From positions 1-27,020 of the forward strand of contig JBJKQL010000158.1 of assembly GCA_046705265.1 (NCBI GenBank): a DNA stretch of 27,020 nt. Direction: 5' to 3'. This document shows, one piece after another, positions 6,693 to 12,753 of the stretch. Below the pieces are notes generated by a model. The model saw nothing but the letters and a program-made list of their open reading frames with translations. It was not told the origin of the DNA and searched no databases. Position 1 is the stretch's first letter; every line of letters starts with the position of its first letter. A program made the position numbers and the translations under genes. This DNA is from JAJYTL01 sp046705265. Lineage in GTDB: Bacteria; Pseudomonadota; Alphaproteobacteria; Ferrovibrionales; Ferrovibrionaceae.

Positions 6693-8038
6693 GGCGCTTC
6701 TTCGAAGCGCCCGCCGAGCGCCGTCATGGCAGCGGCAAAGCCGGGAAAGCTAGTGTCGATCATGCGGCTGTCATCGACGGTGACCGGCTTTTCGCTGGCC
6801 AAGCCCATCACCAGAAACGACATCGCGATGCGATGATCCATCTCGGTCGCGACCCTTGCTCCGCCCAGGACCCGGCCCGAGCCCTCGACGCTGAGACCGT
6901 CGTCATAGGCCTCGACAACGACCCCTTGCGCCGCCAGCCCGGCCGCAATCGCCGCGATGCGGTCGCTTTCCTTGACCCTGAGCTCGCGCACACCCCGCAT
7001 CGTGGTCTGCCCTTCGGCGAAGGCGGCGGCGATGGCGAGAATCGGGTATTCGTCGATCATCGAGGGCGCCCGCTCGGGCGGCACTGCAATCCCTTTAAGC
7101 CGGCTCGCCTTGACCGTGAGATCGGCGATCGGCTCGCCGCCGATCTCCCGCCGGTTTTCGATCACGATGTCGCCCCCCATCTCGCGGAGCGTCTGGAACA
7201 GGCCGGCACGTCGCAGATTCATCCCGACGTTCTCGATCACGATCTCGGACCCGGGCACGATCAGCGCCGCGACCGCGGCGAAAGCGGCCGAGGACGGATC
7301 ACCCGGGACGGTAATCGGCCGCGCCTTAAGCTCGGGCTGGCCCGTCAGGTGGATTATCTGACCACCGCATTCGCCTTCCTCGATCACCACGTCGGCGCCG
7401 AAATGTCGCAAGAGATTTTCCGTATGATCGCGGGTCGGCAACGGTTCTTCGACGCGGGTGATGCCGGGCGCGTTCAAGCCGGCGAGGAGAATCGCCGACT
7501 TGACCTGGGCGGAGGCGACGTTCGGGCGATAGGAAACCGGCAGCGGTCTGGCCGCGCCCTTTATCACGAGCGGCAGCCGATCGCCCGCGCGGGCAATCAC
7601 CTCCGCGCCGATCTGTTGCAACGGAGCGGTGACACGGGCCATCGGCCGGCGGCAGAGCGACGCATCGCCGGTGAAGAAGCTCGCGAAGGGATGGCTTGCG
7701 ACCGCGCCCATCAGGAGCCGCACGCCGGTCCCCGAATTGCCAAGATCGAGGACGCTCGCAGGCTCGTGCAAGCCGCCGACGCCGAGTCCGTGAACGTGAT
7801 AGGCGCCGTTTGCCTGACGTTCGATGCCGGCGCCGAGCGCGCGGAGCGCCGCCGCGGTGTGCAAAACGTCATCGCCTTCGAGCAGGCCCCCGATCTGCGT
7901 CTCGCCCATCGCGAGCACGCCCAGGATCAACGCGCGGTGCGAGATCGACTTGTCGCCGGGCGGCCGCAGATGGCCCGACAGGGCACGCCCGCCGAACGCG
8001 CGAAGGGGCCGAAGCGAAGACACATGCGGCGCGGACAT
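6689..8038 (-). CDS. aroA: 3-phosphoshikimate 1-carboxyvinyltransferase (EPSP synthase), class II
   Basis: A 449-aa enzyme of the shikimate pathway that joins shikimate-3-phosphate and PEP. PPGDKSISHRALILG (near residues 27-40), GDPSSAAFAAVAALIVPGSE, RAPSMIDEYPILAIAAAFA, ELRVKESDRI and DHRIAMSFLVMGLAS are the family blocks, and they match the class II (CP4-like) branch rather than the E. coli type. The PEP-site loop reads GNSGTG (100-105). The frame extends 107 codons upstream, but ATG 8036-8038 follows AAGAGG and begins the conserved protein; the upstream part overlaps the divergent TIGR02300 gene. The stop overlaps the cmk start. Confidence 0.95.
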   Translation of the reverse strand: MSAPHVSSLRPLRAFGGRALSGHLRPPGDKSISHRALILGVLAMGETQIGGLLEGDDVLHTAAALRALGAGIERQANGAYHVHGLGVGGLHEPASVLDLGNSGTGVRLLMGAVASHPFASFFTGDASLCRRPMARVTAPLQQIGAEVIARAGDRLPLVIKGAARPLPVSYRPNVASAQVKSAILLAGLNAPGITRVEEPLPTRDHTENLLRHFGADVVIEEGECGGQIIHLTGQPELKARPITVPGDPSSAAFAAVAALIVPGSEIVIENVGMNLRRAGLFQTLREMGGDIVIENRREIGGEPIADLTVKASRLKGIAVPPERAPSMIDEYPILAIAAAFAEGQTTMRGVRELRVKESDRIAAIAAGLAAQGVVVEAYDDGLSVEGSGRVLGGARVATEMDHRIAMSFLVMGLASEKPVTVDDSRMIDTSFPGFAAAMTALGGRFEEAP

Positions 8039-8091
8039 CGAGCCTCTTGCTCCACAGAATGCTTGGCGTTTCCGATCTAACGCTGCCGGGG

Positions 8092-8119
8092 TTGACAGCG
8101 CGCGCTGGTTTACCACAAT
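8092..8119 (+). promoter_or_regulatory. Sigma-70-like promoter for the TIGR02300 gene
   Basis: A perfect -35 TTGACA (8092-8097) and a -10 CACAAT (8114-8119, four of six) are 16 bases apart in the divergent aroA/TIGR02300 interval. A second TTGACA lies at 8148-8153 without a good -10. Position suggests it serves the rightward gene. Confidence 0.4.
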
Positions 8120-8248
8120 CGCGCCGCACTCGCCAACCGATGCGGCGTTGACAGGGACCGGATGACGTGGCATTGGGGCGGCGGCGATGTCGGGACTTCC
8201 GGCCGCGCCGGTCCGGCCGGGCGCGGCCGTTGATGGGAAGGGACGGTG

Positions 8249-8581
8249 ATGGCAAATCCGGAATGGGGCACAAAGCGGCATTGCGCAAGCTGCGGCGCGA
8301 TTTTCTATGATTTCAAAAAGGATCCGATCTTGTGCCCAAAGTGCGGCACCGAGCATCATCCGGAAGTTCTTCTGAAGCCGCGGCGGCAGCGACCCGACAC
8401 CAAGGTTGAAGAAGTCGCGCCCCGCAAGGTGGTGGCCCCGGCCGAGGAAATTGACGAAGTGGAGGTCGATGAAGCCGAGAGCGAAGCCTTCATCGAGGAC
8501 GCCTCGGAGCTTGGCGAGGACGAGGACGACGTCGCCGAGGTGATCGAGAGTTCGGACGAGGAGGGCCCGGAAGAGCCCTGA
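8249..8581 (+). CDS. TIGR02300 family protein (zinc-ribbon head, acidic tail)
   Basis: A 110-aa protein of a family largely confined to alphaproteobacteria and of unknown function. The head MANPEWGTKRHCASCGAIFY has two CxxC pairs (HCASCG and LCPKCG, about 15 residues apart), which look like a rubredoxin-style zinc ribbon with FYDFKKDP between them. The remaining two-thirds is low-complexity and very acidic (EDEDDVAEVIESSDEEGPEE) and probably disordered. ATG 8249 is preferred over GTG 8246 because it fits the family start and lies after GGGAAGGG. It faces away from aroA, the standard arrangement in this class. Confidence 0.85.
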   Translation: MANPEWGTKRHCASCGAIFYDFKKDPILCPKCGTEHHPEVLLKPRRQRPDTKVEEVAPRKVVAPAEEIDEVEVDEAESEAFIEDASELGEDEDDVAEVIESSDEEGPEEP

Positions 8582-8613
8582 CCAGACCGCGGATTTTCCG
8601 CTTGAATCGACAA

Positions 8614-8641
8614 CCGGCGGGACCTACTGTCCGGCGGTTTT
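8614..8641 (+). terminator. Possible terminator after the TIGR02300 gene
   Basis: GGAC (8619-8622) pairs with GTCC (8629-8632) around a short loop; flanking GC-rich bases add a few pairs across a mismatch, and TTTT follows at 8638-8641. It sits 33 bases after the stop and before tRNA-Ala. The stem is imperfect. Confidence 0.35.
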
Positions 8642-8698
8642 CGGGCTTCCGCCACGCGGCCCTGTACCGCTTCTAAGCATGGCGAGGACATCGTTGCT

Positions 8699-8774
<76 letters not shown>

Positions 8775-8859
8775 GCCCGTCACGGCCCGCTCGGTTAATC
8801 GGGGCTTTCTCTTCGCTCCTGCGCCGACGCCGCGGCACGGCGAAGAGATGAAAATCTGC

Positions 8860-8889
8860 TTGCAAAACCCCGTCTTTTGCCGCAATAAC
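8860..8889 (+). promoter_or_regulatory. Possible promoter of speDE
   Basis: TTGCAA (8860-8865) and AATAAC (8884-8889) match four of six consensus bases each with an 18-base spacer, 38 bases before the preferred speD start. No other promoter-like sequence stands out between tRNA-Ala and speD. Confidence 0.3.
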
Positions 8890-8927
8890 CGCCGCTCAAT
8901 CGACTCACTCGTATGGGGGATCCGGCG

Positions 8928-9398
8928 ATGGCGCGACAAGCGGCAGCTCGCAGACAGGAAGCCTTCACCGAGCAGCGGATCGGCAACGAACCGGCTCTCT
9001 CCATTCCTCGCGCGGCGGGCCAGACTGCCGATCATTTTGTCGTGCGCGATGGCTTGCAGTTTGCCGGCACCCACCTTCTGATCGACTTTTGGGGCGCGGC
9101 GCGGCTTGACGATCTTGCCCACGTGGAAGCGGCGCTGACCAAAGCCGTGCAAGCGGCTGGTGCGACGCTTCTCAACATCGACCTGCACCATTTTCAGCCC
9201 GAGGGCGGTATTTCCGGCGTCGCCATCCTGGCGGAAAGTCACATGAGCATTCACACCTGGCCGGAACGCGGTTTCGCGGCGATCGATATCTTCGTCTGCG
9301 GCGACTGCGATGCCCAAGCGGCGGTCCCGGTTCTGCGCGAGGCCTTTCATCCGGCCCAGGTGACGCTTGCTGAGCACAAACGCGGCATCGTTCTGTGA
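8928..9398 (+). CDS. speD: S-adenosylmethionine decarboxylase proenzyme
   Basis: Makes decarboxylated SAM, the aminopropyl donor for spermidine. The protein (156 aa from this start) has the prokaryotic class 1B layout: GTHLLIDFWGA near the N-terminus and the self-cleavage block LAESHMSIHTWPERG. Cleavage between Glu103 and Ser104 converts the serine to the pyruvoyl cofactor; FVCGDC then carries the conserved cysteine. About 35 residues precede the conserved domain, a little long for the class. ATG 8913 is in frame and would add five residues, but ATG 8928 has GGGGGA seven bases upstream. Its TGA overlaps the speE GTG, so the two are translated as a coupled pair. Confidence 0.93.
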   Translation: MARQAAARRQEAFTEQRIGNEPALSIPRAAGQTADHFVVRDGLQFAGTHLLIDFWGAARLDDLAHVEAALTKAVQAAGATLLNIDLHHFQPEGGISGVAILAESHMSIHTWPERGFAAIDIFVCGDCDAQAAVPVLREAFHPAQVTLAEHKRGIVL

Positions 9399-10231
9399 CC
9401 TGGTTCGCGGAAAGCCTTTACGAAAACGTACGCCAGAGTTTCGCTGTCGAGGATGTGCTTTATGAAGGCAGGAGCGACTTTCAGGACGTGAGGGTCCTGA
9501 AGACCAAGGACTTCGGCCGCATGCTCGTGCTTGACGGCGTGGTCCAGACCACGGAACGCGACGAATTCGTCTATCACGAAATGCTGACCCATTTGCCGCT
9601 TTTTGGCCACGGTGGCGTGCGGCGCGTCCTAATCATCGGCGGCGGCGACGGCGGCATCCTCGAAGAAGCGCTGAAGCATCCTGTTGAGCGCGTCGTCATG
9701 GTCGAAATCGATCCCAAGGTCATCGAGGTGAGCCGAACCTGGCTGAGCGGAATCTGCGGTGACGCCTTCGACGATCCCCGGGTCGCGGTCACGATCGGCG
9801 ACGGCGCGGCCTTCGTCGCCGCGACCGCCGAGCGCTTCGACCTCGTCATCGTCGATTCGTCCGATCCCATCGGGCCGGCCAAGATCCTGTTCGCGATTCC
9901 CTTTTACGAGAACTGCCGGCGTTGCCTGAATCCCGGGGGGCTGATGGTGGTGCAGAGCGGCGTCCCCTTCCTACAAAGCGAAGAGGCGACCAACACCTAC
10001 CGGCGCCTCGCCAAGGTTTGTCCCCATGCCGGCTTCTATGTCGCCCCGGTGCCGACCTATTACGGCGGCTTCATGGCCTTCGGCTGGGGTGGCCTCCGCG
10101 ATCTGAAGGCGACGGCGGCCGAAGCTAGACCCCGCCTCGTCGACGTCGGCCTCAAGCTCCGCTATTACAACGCGGCGATCCACGCCGGTGCCTTCGCCCT
10201 CCCCGAATACCTCAACGCACTCATGGTCTAA
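9395..10231 (+). CDS. speE: Spermidine synthase (polyamine aminopropyltransferase)
   Basis: A 278-aa Rossmann-fold enzyme transferring the aminopropyl group from decarboxylated SAM to putrescine. The N-terminal beta domain holds RMLVLDGVVQTTERDEFVYH. The nucleotide-binding core shows IGGGDGG (81-87), VEIDP (103-107) and the catalytic DSSDPIGPA (154-162). YYGGFMAFGW near residue 226 is the usual C-terminal block. The start is a GTG inside the last codons of speD (GTGA overlap), so both steps of the branch are made together. Residues conserved in putrescine-specific enzymes appear intact, though preference for another diamine cannot be excluded. Confidence 0.94.
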   Translation: MTWFAESLYENVRQSFAVEDVLYEGRSDFQDVRVLKTKDFGRMLVLDGVVQTTERDEFVYHEMLTHLPLFGHGGVRRVLIIGGGDGGILEEALKHPVERVVMVEIDPKVIEVSRTWLSGICGDAFDDPRVAVTIGDGAAFVAATAERFDLVIVDSSDPIGPAKILFAIPFYENCRRCLNPGGLMVVQSGVPFLQSEEATNTYRRLAKVCPHAGFYVAPVPTYYGGFMAFGWGGLRDLKATAAEARPRLVDVGLKLRYYNAAIHAGAFALPEYLNALMV

Positions 10232-10233
10232 TG

Positions 10234-10252
10234 CTCGCTGCGCCAGCGCGAG
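10234..10252 (+). terminator. Hairpin just after speE
   Basis: CTCGCTG (10234-10240) folds onto CAGCGCGAG (10244-10252) with a three-base loop and a two-base bulge, three bases past the speE stop. No U-tract follows, so termination is uncertain. Confidence 0.3.
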
Positions 10253-10323
10253 GTGGTCACCGGCCCCCCATATTGCCCGCCGTCCGAAGCCCACCCACTT
10301 GACCTCACGCCGGGTCGTTCCTA

Positions 10324-10486
10324 CCTATGGTTCGATGCGGTGCCTAATGGGCCGCAAGGAGACGGCGCTCCGCGAGGGGCCGATCCACGTTCGGTCGCTG
10401 AGACGGCAAAAGTGGGGTTAACCCCACTGAAGGTTTTAGAAGGGACCGGAACGGCGTCATGCTCGCTCGTTTGGAGGAGGTGACCC
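10324..10486 (+). promoter_or_regulatory. ROSE-like RNA-thermometer candidate in the hsp20 leader
   Basis: The leader can form consecutive hairpins and ends with one that would hide the hsp20 ribosome-binding site. CTC (10466-10468) pairs with GAG (10474-10476), and CTC (10462-10464) pairs with GAG (10477-10479), leaving a bulged G (10465) opposite the Shine-Dalgarno GGAGGAGG (10473-10480). An upstream 7-bp hairpin lies at 10411-10428. An anti-SD helix with a bulged G right before a small heat-shock gene is the layout of ROSE elements known from rhizobia. The left boundary is arbitrary, and folding is inferred by eye. Confidence 0.45.
10411..10428. repeat. Perfect 18-base palindrome AGTGGGGTTAACCCCACT
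   Basis: Both strands read the same. As RNA it gives a seven-base-pair stem with a TTAA loop; as DNA it could bind a dimeric regulator. It lies 58 bases before the hsp20 start codon. Whether it is a hairpin of the ROSE-like leader or an operator cannot be told from sequence. Confidence 0.6.
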
Positions 10487-10954
10487 TTGACCAGGATGTC
10501 TGTGTTCAACAGCCCGTTGTTGCTGGGCTTCGATCACGTCGAGCGTGTGTTGGAACGAGCCGCCAAATCCGCGGCTGACGGCTACCCCCCGTACAACATT
10601 GAACAGATCGGCGATGACCGCCTGCGCATCACGCTTGCGGTGGCGGGTTTTAGGAAAGCCGATCTTTCGGTCACCGTGGAGCAAAACCAGCTGGTGATTC
10701 GCGGTCGCCACCGTGACGAAGTTCCGCGTGTCTTTATCCACCGCGGGATAGCGGCGCGGCAGTTCCAGCGTAGCTTCATCCTTGCCGAAGGAATCGAGAT
10801 CGCGGGAGCCACGCTTGACAGCGGCCTCTTGCACATCGACCTCGAACGGCCGAAACCGAGCACGATCGCGCGCACCATTGAGATCGCCAAGGCAGGCAGC
10901 GCGCAAGCCGGCGACGGCCAGGGCATCGCTGTCAGGAATCGGGAGGAAGAGTGA
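10487..10954 (+). CDS. Small heat-shock protein, Hsp20/alpha-crystallin family
   Basis: A 155-aa ATP-independent chaperone that holds unfolding proteins. After a short N-terminal arm (MTRMSVFNSPLLLGFDHVER) the alpha-crystallin domain runs from about residue 36 to 130, with YNIEQIGDDRLRITLAVAGF, DLSVTVEQNQLVIRGRH and the late strand block ATLDSGLLHIDLERP. The start is taken as TTG 10487 because GGAGGAGG lies six bases before it and the family begins MTR; ATG 10496 is too far from the ribosome-binding site. It precedes a DUF1150 gene, an association common in alphaproteobacteria. Heat regulation is suggested by the ROSE-like leader. Confidence 0.92.
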   Translation: MTRMSVFNSPLLLGFDHVERVLERAAKSAADGYPPYNIEQIGDDRLRITLAVAGFRKADLSVTVEQNQLVIRGRHRDEVPRVFIHRGIAARQFQRSFILAEGIEIAGATLDSGLLHIDLERPKPSTIARTIEIAKAGSAQAGDGQGIAVRNREEE

Positions 10955-10994
10955 GGACCCGGAAAGGGCGCTGTTCCAAAGAGGAGATCGTGTA

Positions 10995-11237
10995 ATGAAT
11001 GCGGACCAACTGCCAAACCACCTGCGCCAGATCCCGCCTCAGGCCTTCGCTCTTTTAGGCGCTCCGACGCTTGCCTATATCCGCCCCGTCAGTGTGCCGA
11101 GCCCTGAGGGAAACGAATCCGATAGCGGATGGGGCATTTTCGCCGCCAACGGCCAACAGATCGGTCTTACCGAGACGCGTGATCTCGCATTCGCCATCGC
11201 CCGCCAGAACGATCTCGAGCCGGTTGACGCCCATTGA
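10995..11237 (+). CDS. DUF1150 family protein
   Basis: An 80-aa protein of the DUF1150 family, usually found beside Hsp20 genes in alphaproteobacteria and of unknown function. Characteristic blocks are FALLGAPTLAYIRPV, the central WGIFAANGQQIGLTETRD and AFAIARQNDLEPVDAH. There is no signal peptide or membrane segment. The ATG follows GAGGAG, and the gene starts 40 bases after hsp20, so the two are probably one transcript. The frame is open further upstream into hsp20, but only this ATG fits the family and a ribosome-binding site. Confidence 0.88.
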   Translation: MNADQLPNHLRQIPPQAFALLGAPTLAYIRPVSVPSPEGNESDSGWGIFAANGQQIGLTETRDLAFAIARQNDLEPVDAH

Positions 11238-11250
11238 CCGCTGCGCGGTC
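11236..11250. terminator. Hairpin between the DUF1150 gene and convergent ptsN
   Basis: GACCGC (11236-11241) and GCGGTC (11245-11250) form a perfect six-base-pair stem with a three-base loop overlapping the DUF1150 stop codon. It lies 25 bases past the ptsN stop in the other direction and could serve both transcripts, although neither side has a U-tract. Confidence 0.35.
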
Positions 11251-11274
11251 TATTGCCGATTGGGCAAAGCCCGC

Positions 11275-11739
11275 TCAGGCGGCATGCGGCGCGGCCGATT
11301 CCGTCAACAGAGCGTAGAGCGCCTCAGTCTGGTCAGTGCCGCGCAGCTTTTCGCAGGTTGTCTGGTTGCGCAATAATCGGGATACGCGCGCCAATGCCTT
11401 CAAGTGATCGGCCCCCGCCGCGACTGGCGCGAGCAACATAAACACCAGATCGACGGGAAGTCCGTCGATGGCCTCGAAGTCCACCGGTGTTTCAAGCCGC
11501 GCGAAAAAGCCATAGATGTGATCGAGGCTCGGCAGCTTGCCGTGCGGCACGGCAATGCCATGACCGATGCCCGTGGAACCGAGACGCTCGCGATCAAGCA
11601 GCGTGTCGAAAATCTCCTTTTCATCGCGTCCAATGCAGCGCCCCGCATGGGCTGCGATTTCCTGCAGCACCTGCTTCTTGCTCGAAGCTCTGACCCGGGG
11701 AAGAATGCGGGAAGGGTTGATCAGGTCTGCGATGTCCAT
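11275..11739 (-). CDS. ptsN: Nitrogen-regulatory PTS IIA protein (EIIA-Ntr)
   Basis: A 154-aa phosphocarrier of the PTS-Ntr chain (EI-Ntr, NPr, EIIA-Ntr), which carries no sugar and instead tunes potassium, nitrogen and envelope functions. The fold and active site are clear: ERLGSTGIGHGIAVPHGKLP, with His66 of VPHGK as the phosphorylation site and ERLGSTGIG the usual EIIA-Ntr signature. FMLLAPVAAGADHLKALA is the C-terminal family block. The ATG at 11737-11739 begins the conserved region; a longer frame upstream adds only arginine-rich sequence. It lies beyond rpoN, as is common, but hpf is absent from between them. A consensus promoter lies about 310 bases upstream. Confidence 0.93.
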   Translation of the reverse strand: MDIADLINPSRILPRVRASSKKQVLQEIAAHAGRCIGRDEKEIFDTLLDRERLGSTGIGHGIAVPHGKLPSLDHIYGFFARLETPVDFEAIDGLPVDLVFMLLAPVAAGADHLKALARVSRLLRNQTTCEKLRGTDQTEALYALLTESAAPHAA

Positions 11740-12231
11740 GATCGTTGACCTTAGCGCGCAACGGCCGTATCGGCCACCCCTTGGCAAACCGGTGCGTCAA
11801 ATTGTGATTGTCGTGACCGCGGACCAGCCAGCGCGTCGCGGCCCGGCCTGATGCGCTCGGCGCTTCCCATCGCACGTGACATTCGCTCTCTGCGGACGCG
11901 GTTTGCTGCCGCATCCCCGGTCTGATCGCGCCGCCCAGCCAGCCAGCAGCACGAGATCACGCCGCGCTTGAGGGATTTACCGAACACGTCCGCCAGTATG
12001 CAAAAATTCTGTGCAAATTCGCTGGCTGTCTCGTTCACAGTTTCAGCGAAGGGGGCGACCATAGGGGACGGGTCTGCGGCTGTCAACTACGCACGTCCGG
12101 CCCGCGACAGCGGGCTCGCTCGGCTGCCGGCCCGCCGCCGGCATGTCAAGGGGACAAAAAAAAGCGCCGACCGACCACGCGGCTCCCGATATCGCGTGAG
12201 CAATGGTTTACGTCATCATAATGTAATCGTG
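11740..12231. other. 492-base interval between the VOC gene and ptsN
   Basis: No convincing gene on either strand; a 111-codon minus-strand frame here has an arginine-rich composition and would start in the promoter spacer. It holds the ptsN-side promoter (12058-12086), a roughly 310-base untranslated leader, and a run of eight T in the minus direction (12156-12163) after a weak GCCG/CGGC stem, a possible terminator of the VOC transcript. The usual occupant of this interval in alphaproteobacteria, hpf, is not seen even as a remnant. Confidence 0.6.
12058..12086 (-). promoter_or_regulatory. Sigma-70-like promoter upstream of ptsN
   Basis: On the minus strand a perfect -35 TTGACA (12081-12086) and -10 TATGGT (12058-12063) have an ideal 17-base spacer. 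Transcription would start near 12051 and run through about 310 untranslated bases into ptsN. Confidence 0.6.
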
Positions 12232-12657
12232 CTACGGCGAACCGGTGGCGGCGAGGCCCGGTGCTTCGCCCAGTTGCCGTGGAAAGAATACCACCTCAAT
12301 CTTGTTGCCGTCTGGATCGAAGACGAACGCGCCGATATAGGTGGTGAAAGCCGCTTGGCGCGGACCTGGATCGCCAGCCGTCCGGCCACCGAGCCGAAGG
12401 GCATGCGCGTGAAAAGCGCGCACCGCATCCTCGCTCGGCGCGCGAAGACAGACGTGGCTGCCGCTGTTCTCGGGCTGCGGCGGAATTCCGGCCCGCGCGT
12501 TCAACCAGAACTCCGGATACTTCCTGCCGAAGCCAATGCTTGCCGGTGATCGGTCGACGAGCTTGACCAACTGAAGCGGTGCCAGAACGCGCTCGTAGAA
12601 GACGGCGCTTCGCGCAAGATCGGAAACGGCAAGCGAGATATGGTCGATCATGACCAT
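12232..12657 (-). CDS. VOC (glyoxalase/dioxygenase-fold) family protein
   Basis: A 141-aa single-module vicinal-oxygen-chelate protein. MIDHISLAVSDLARSAVFYE is the typical first beta-alpha block with a metal-ligand histidine, GSHVCLRAPS supplies a second histidine and FDPDGNKIEVVFF ends with the ligand glutamate. These are the usual positions for divalent metal binding. Members act as glyoxalases, dioxygenases, fosfomycin-type resistance enzymes or thiol transferases; the substrate cannot be assigned here. ATG 12657 is used, with ATG 12651 nearly as good; the upstream extension of the frame is unlike the family. It lies 96 bases beyond rpoN, where hpf would be expected. Confidence 0.8.
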   Translation of the reverse strand: MVMIDHISLAVSDLARSAVFYERVLAPLQLVKLVDRSPASIGFGRKYPEFWLNARAGIPPQPENSGSHVCLRAPSEDAVRAFHAHALRLGGRTAGDPGPRQAAFTTYIGAFVFDPDGNKIEVVFFPRQLGEAPGLAATGSP

Positions 12658-12753
12658 CGACTTCTGCAAATCGTGGCGGCCGAAAGAAACGCTAATACCG
12701 TCTCCTGTCGTTCGCAACGACGGACGATGGGTGCGGCTGCCGCGATCGGAGGG

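Noticed and set aside
6449..8080. 543-codon plus-strand ORF antisense to cmk and aroA
   Set aside because: Covers two unmistakable genes on the other strand and is rich in Arg/His/Asp, as expected of a shadow frame.
11751..12086. 111-codon minus-strand ORF between the VOC gene and ptsN, considered as an hpf remnant
   Set aside because: No resemblance to HPF at either end, and it would start within the -35 of a consensus promoter.
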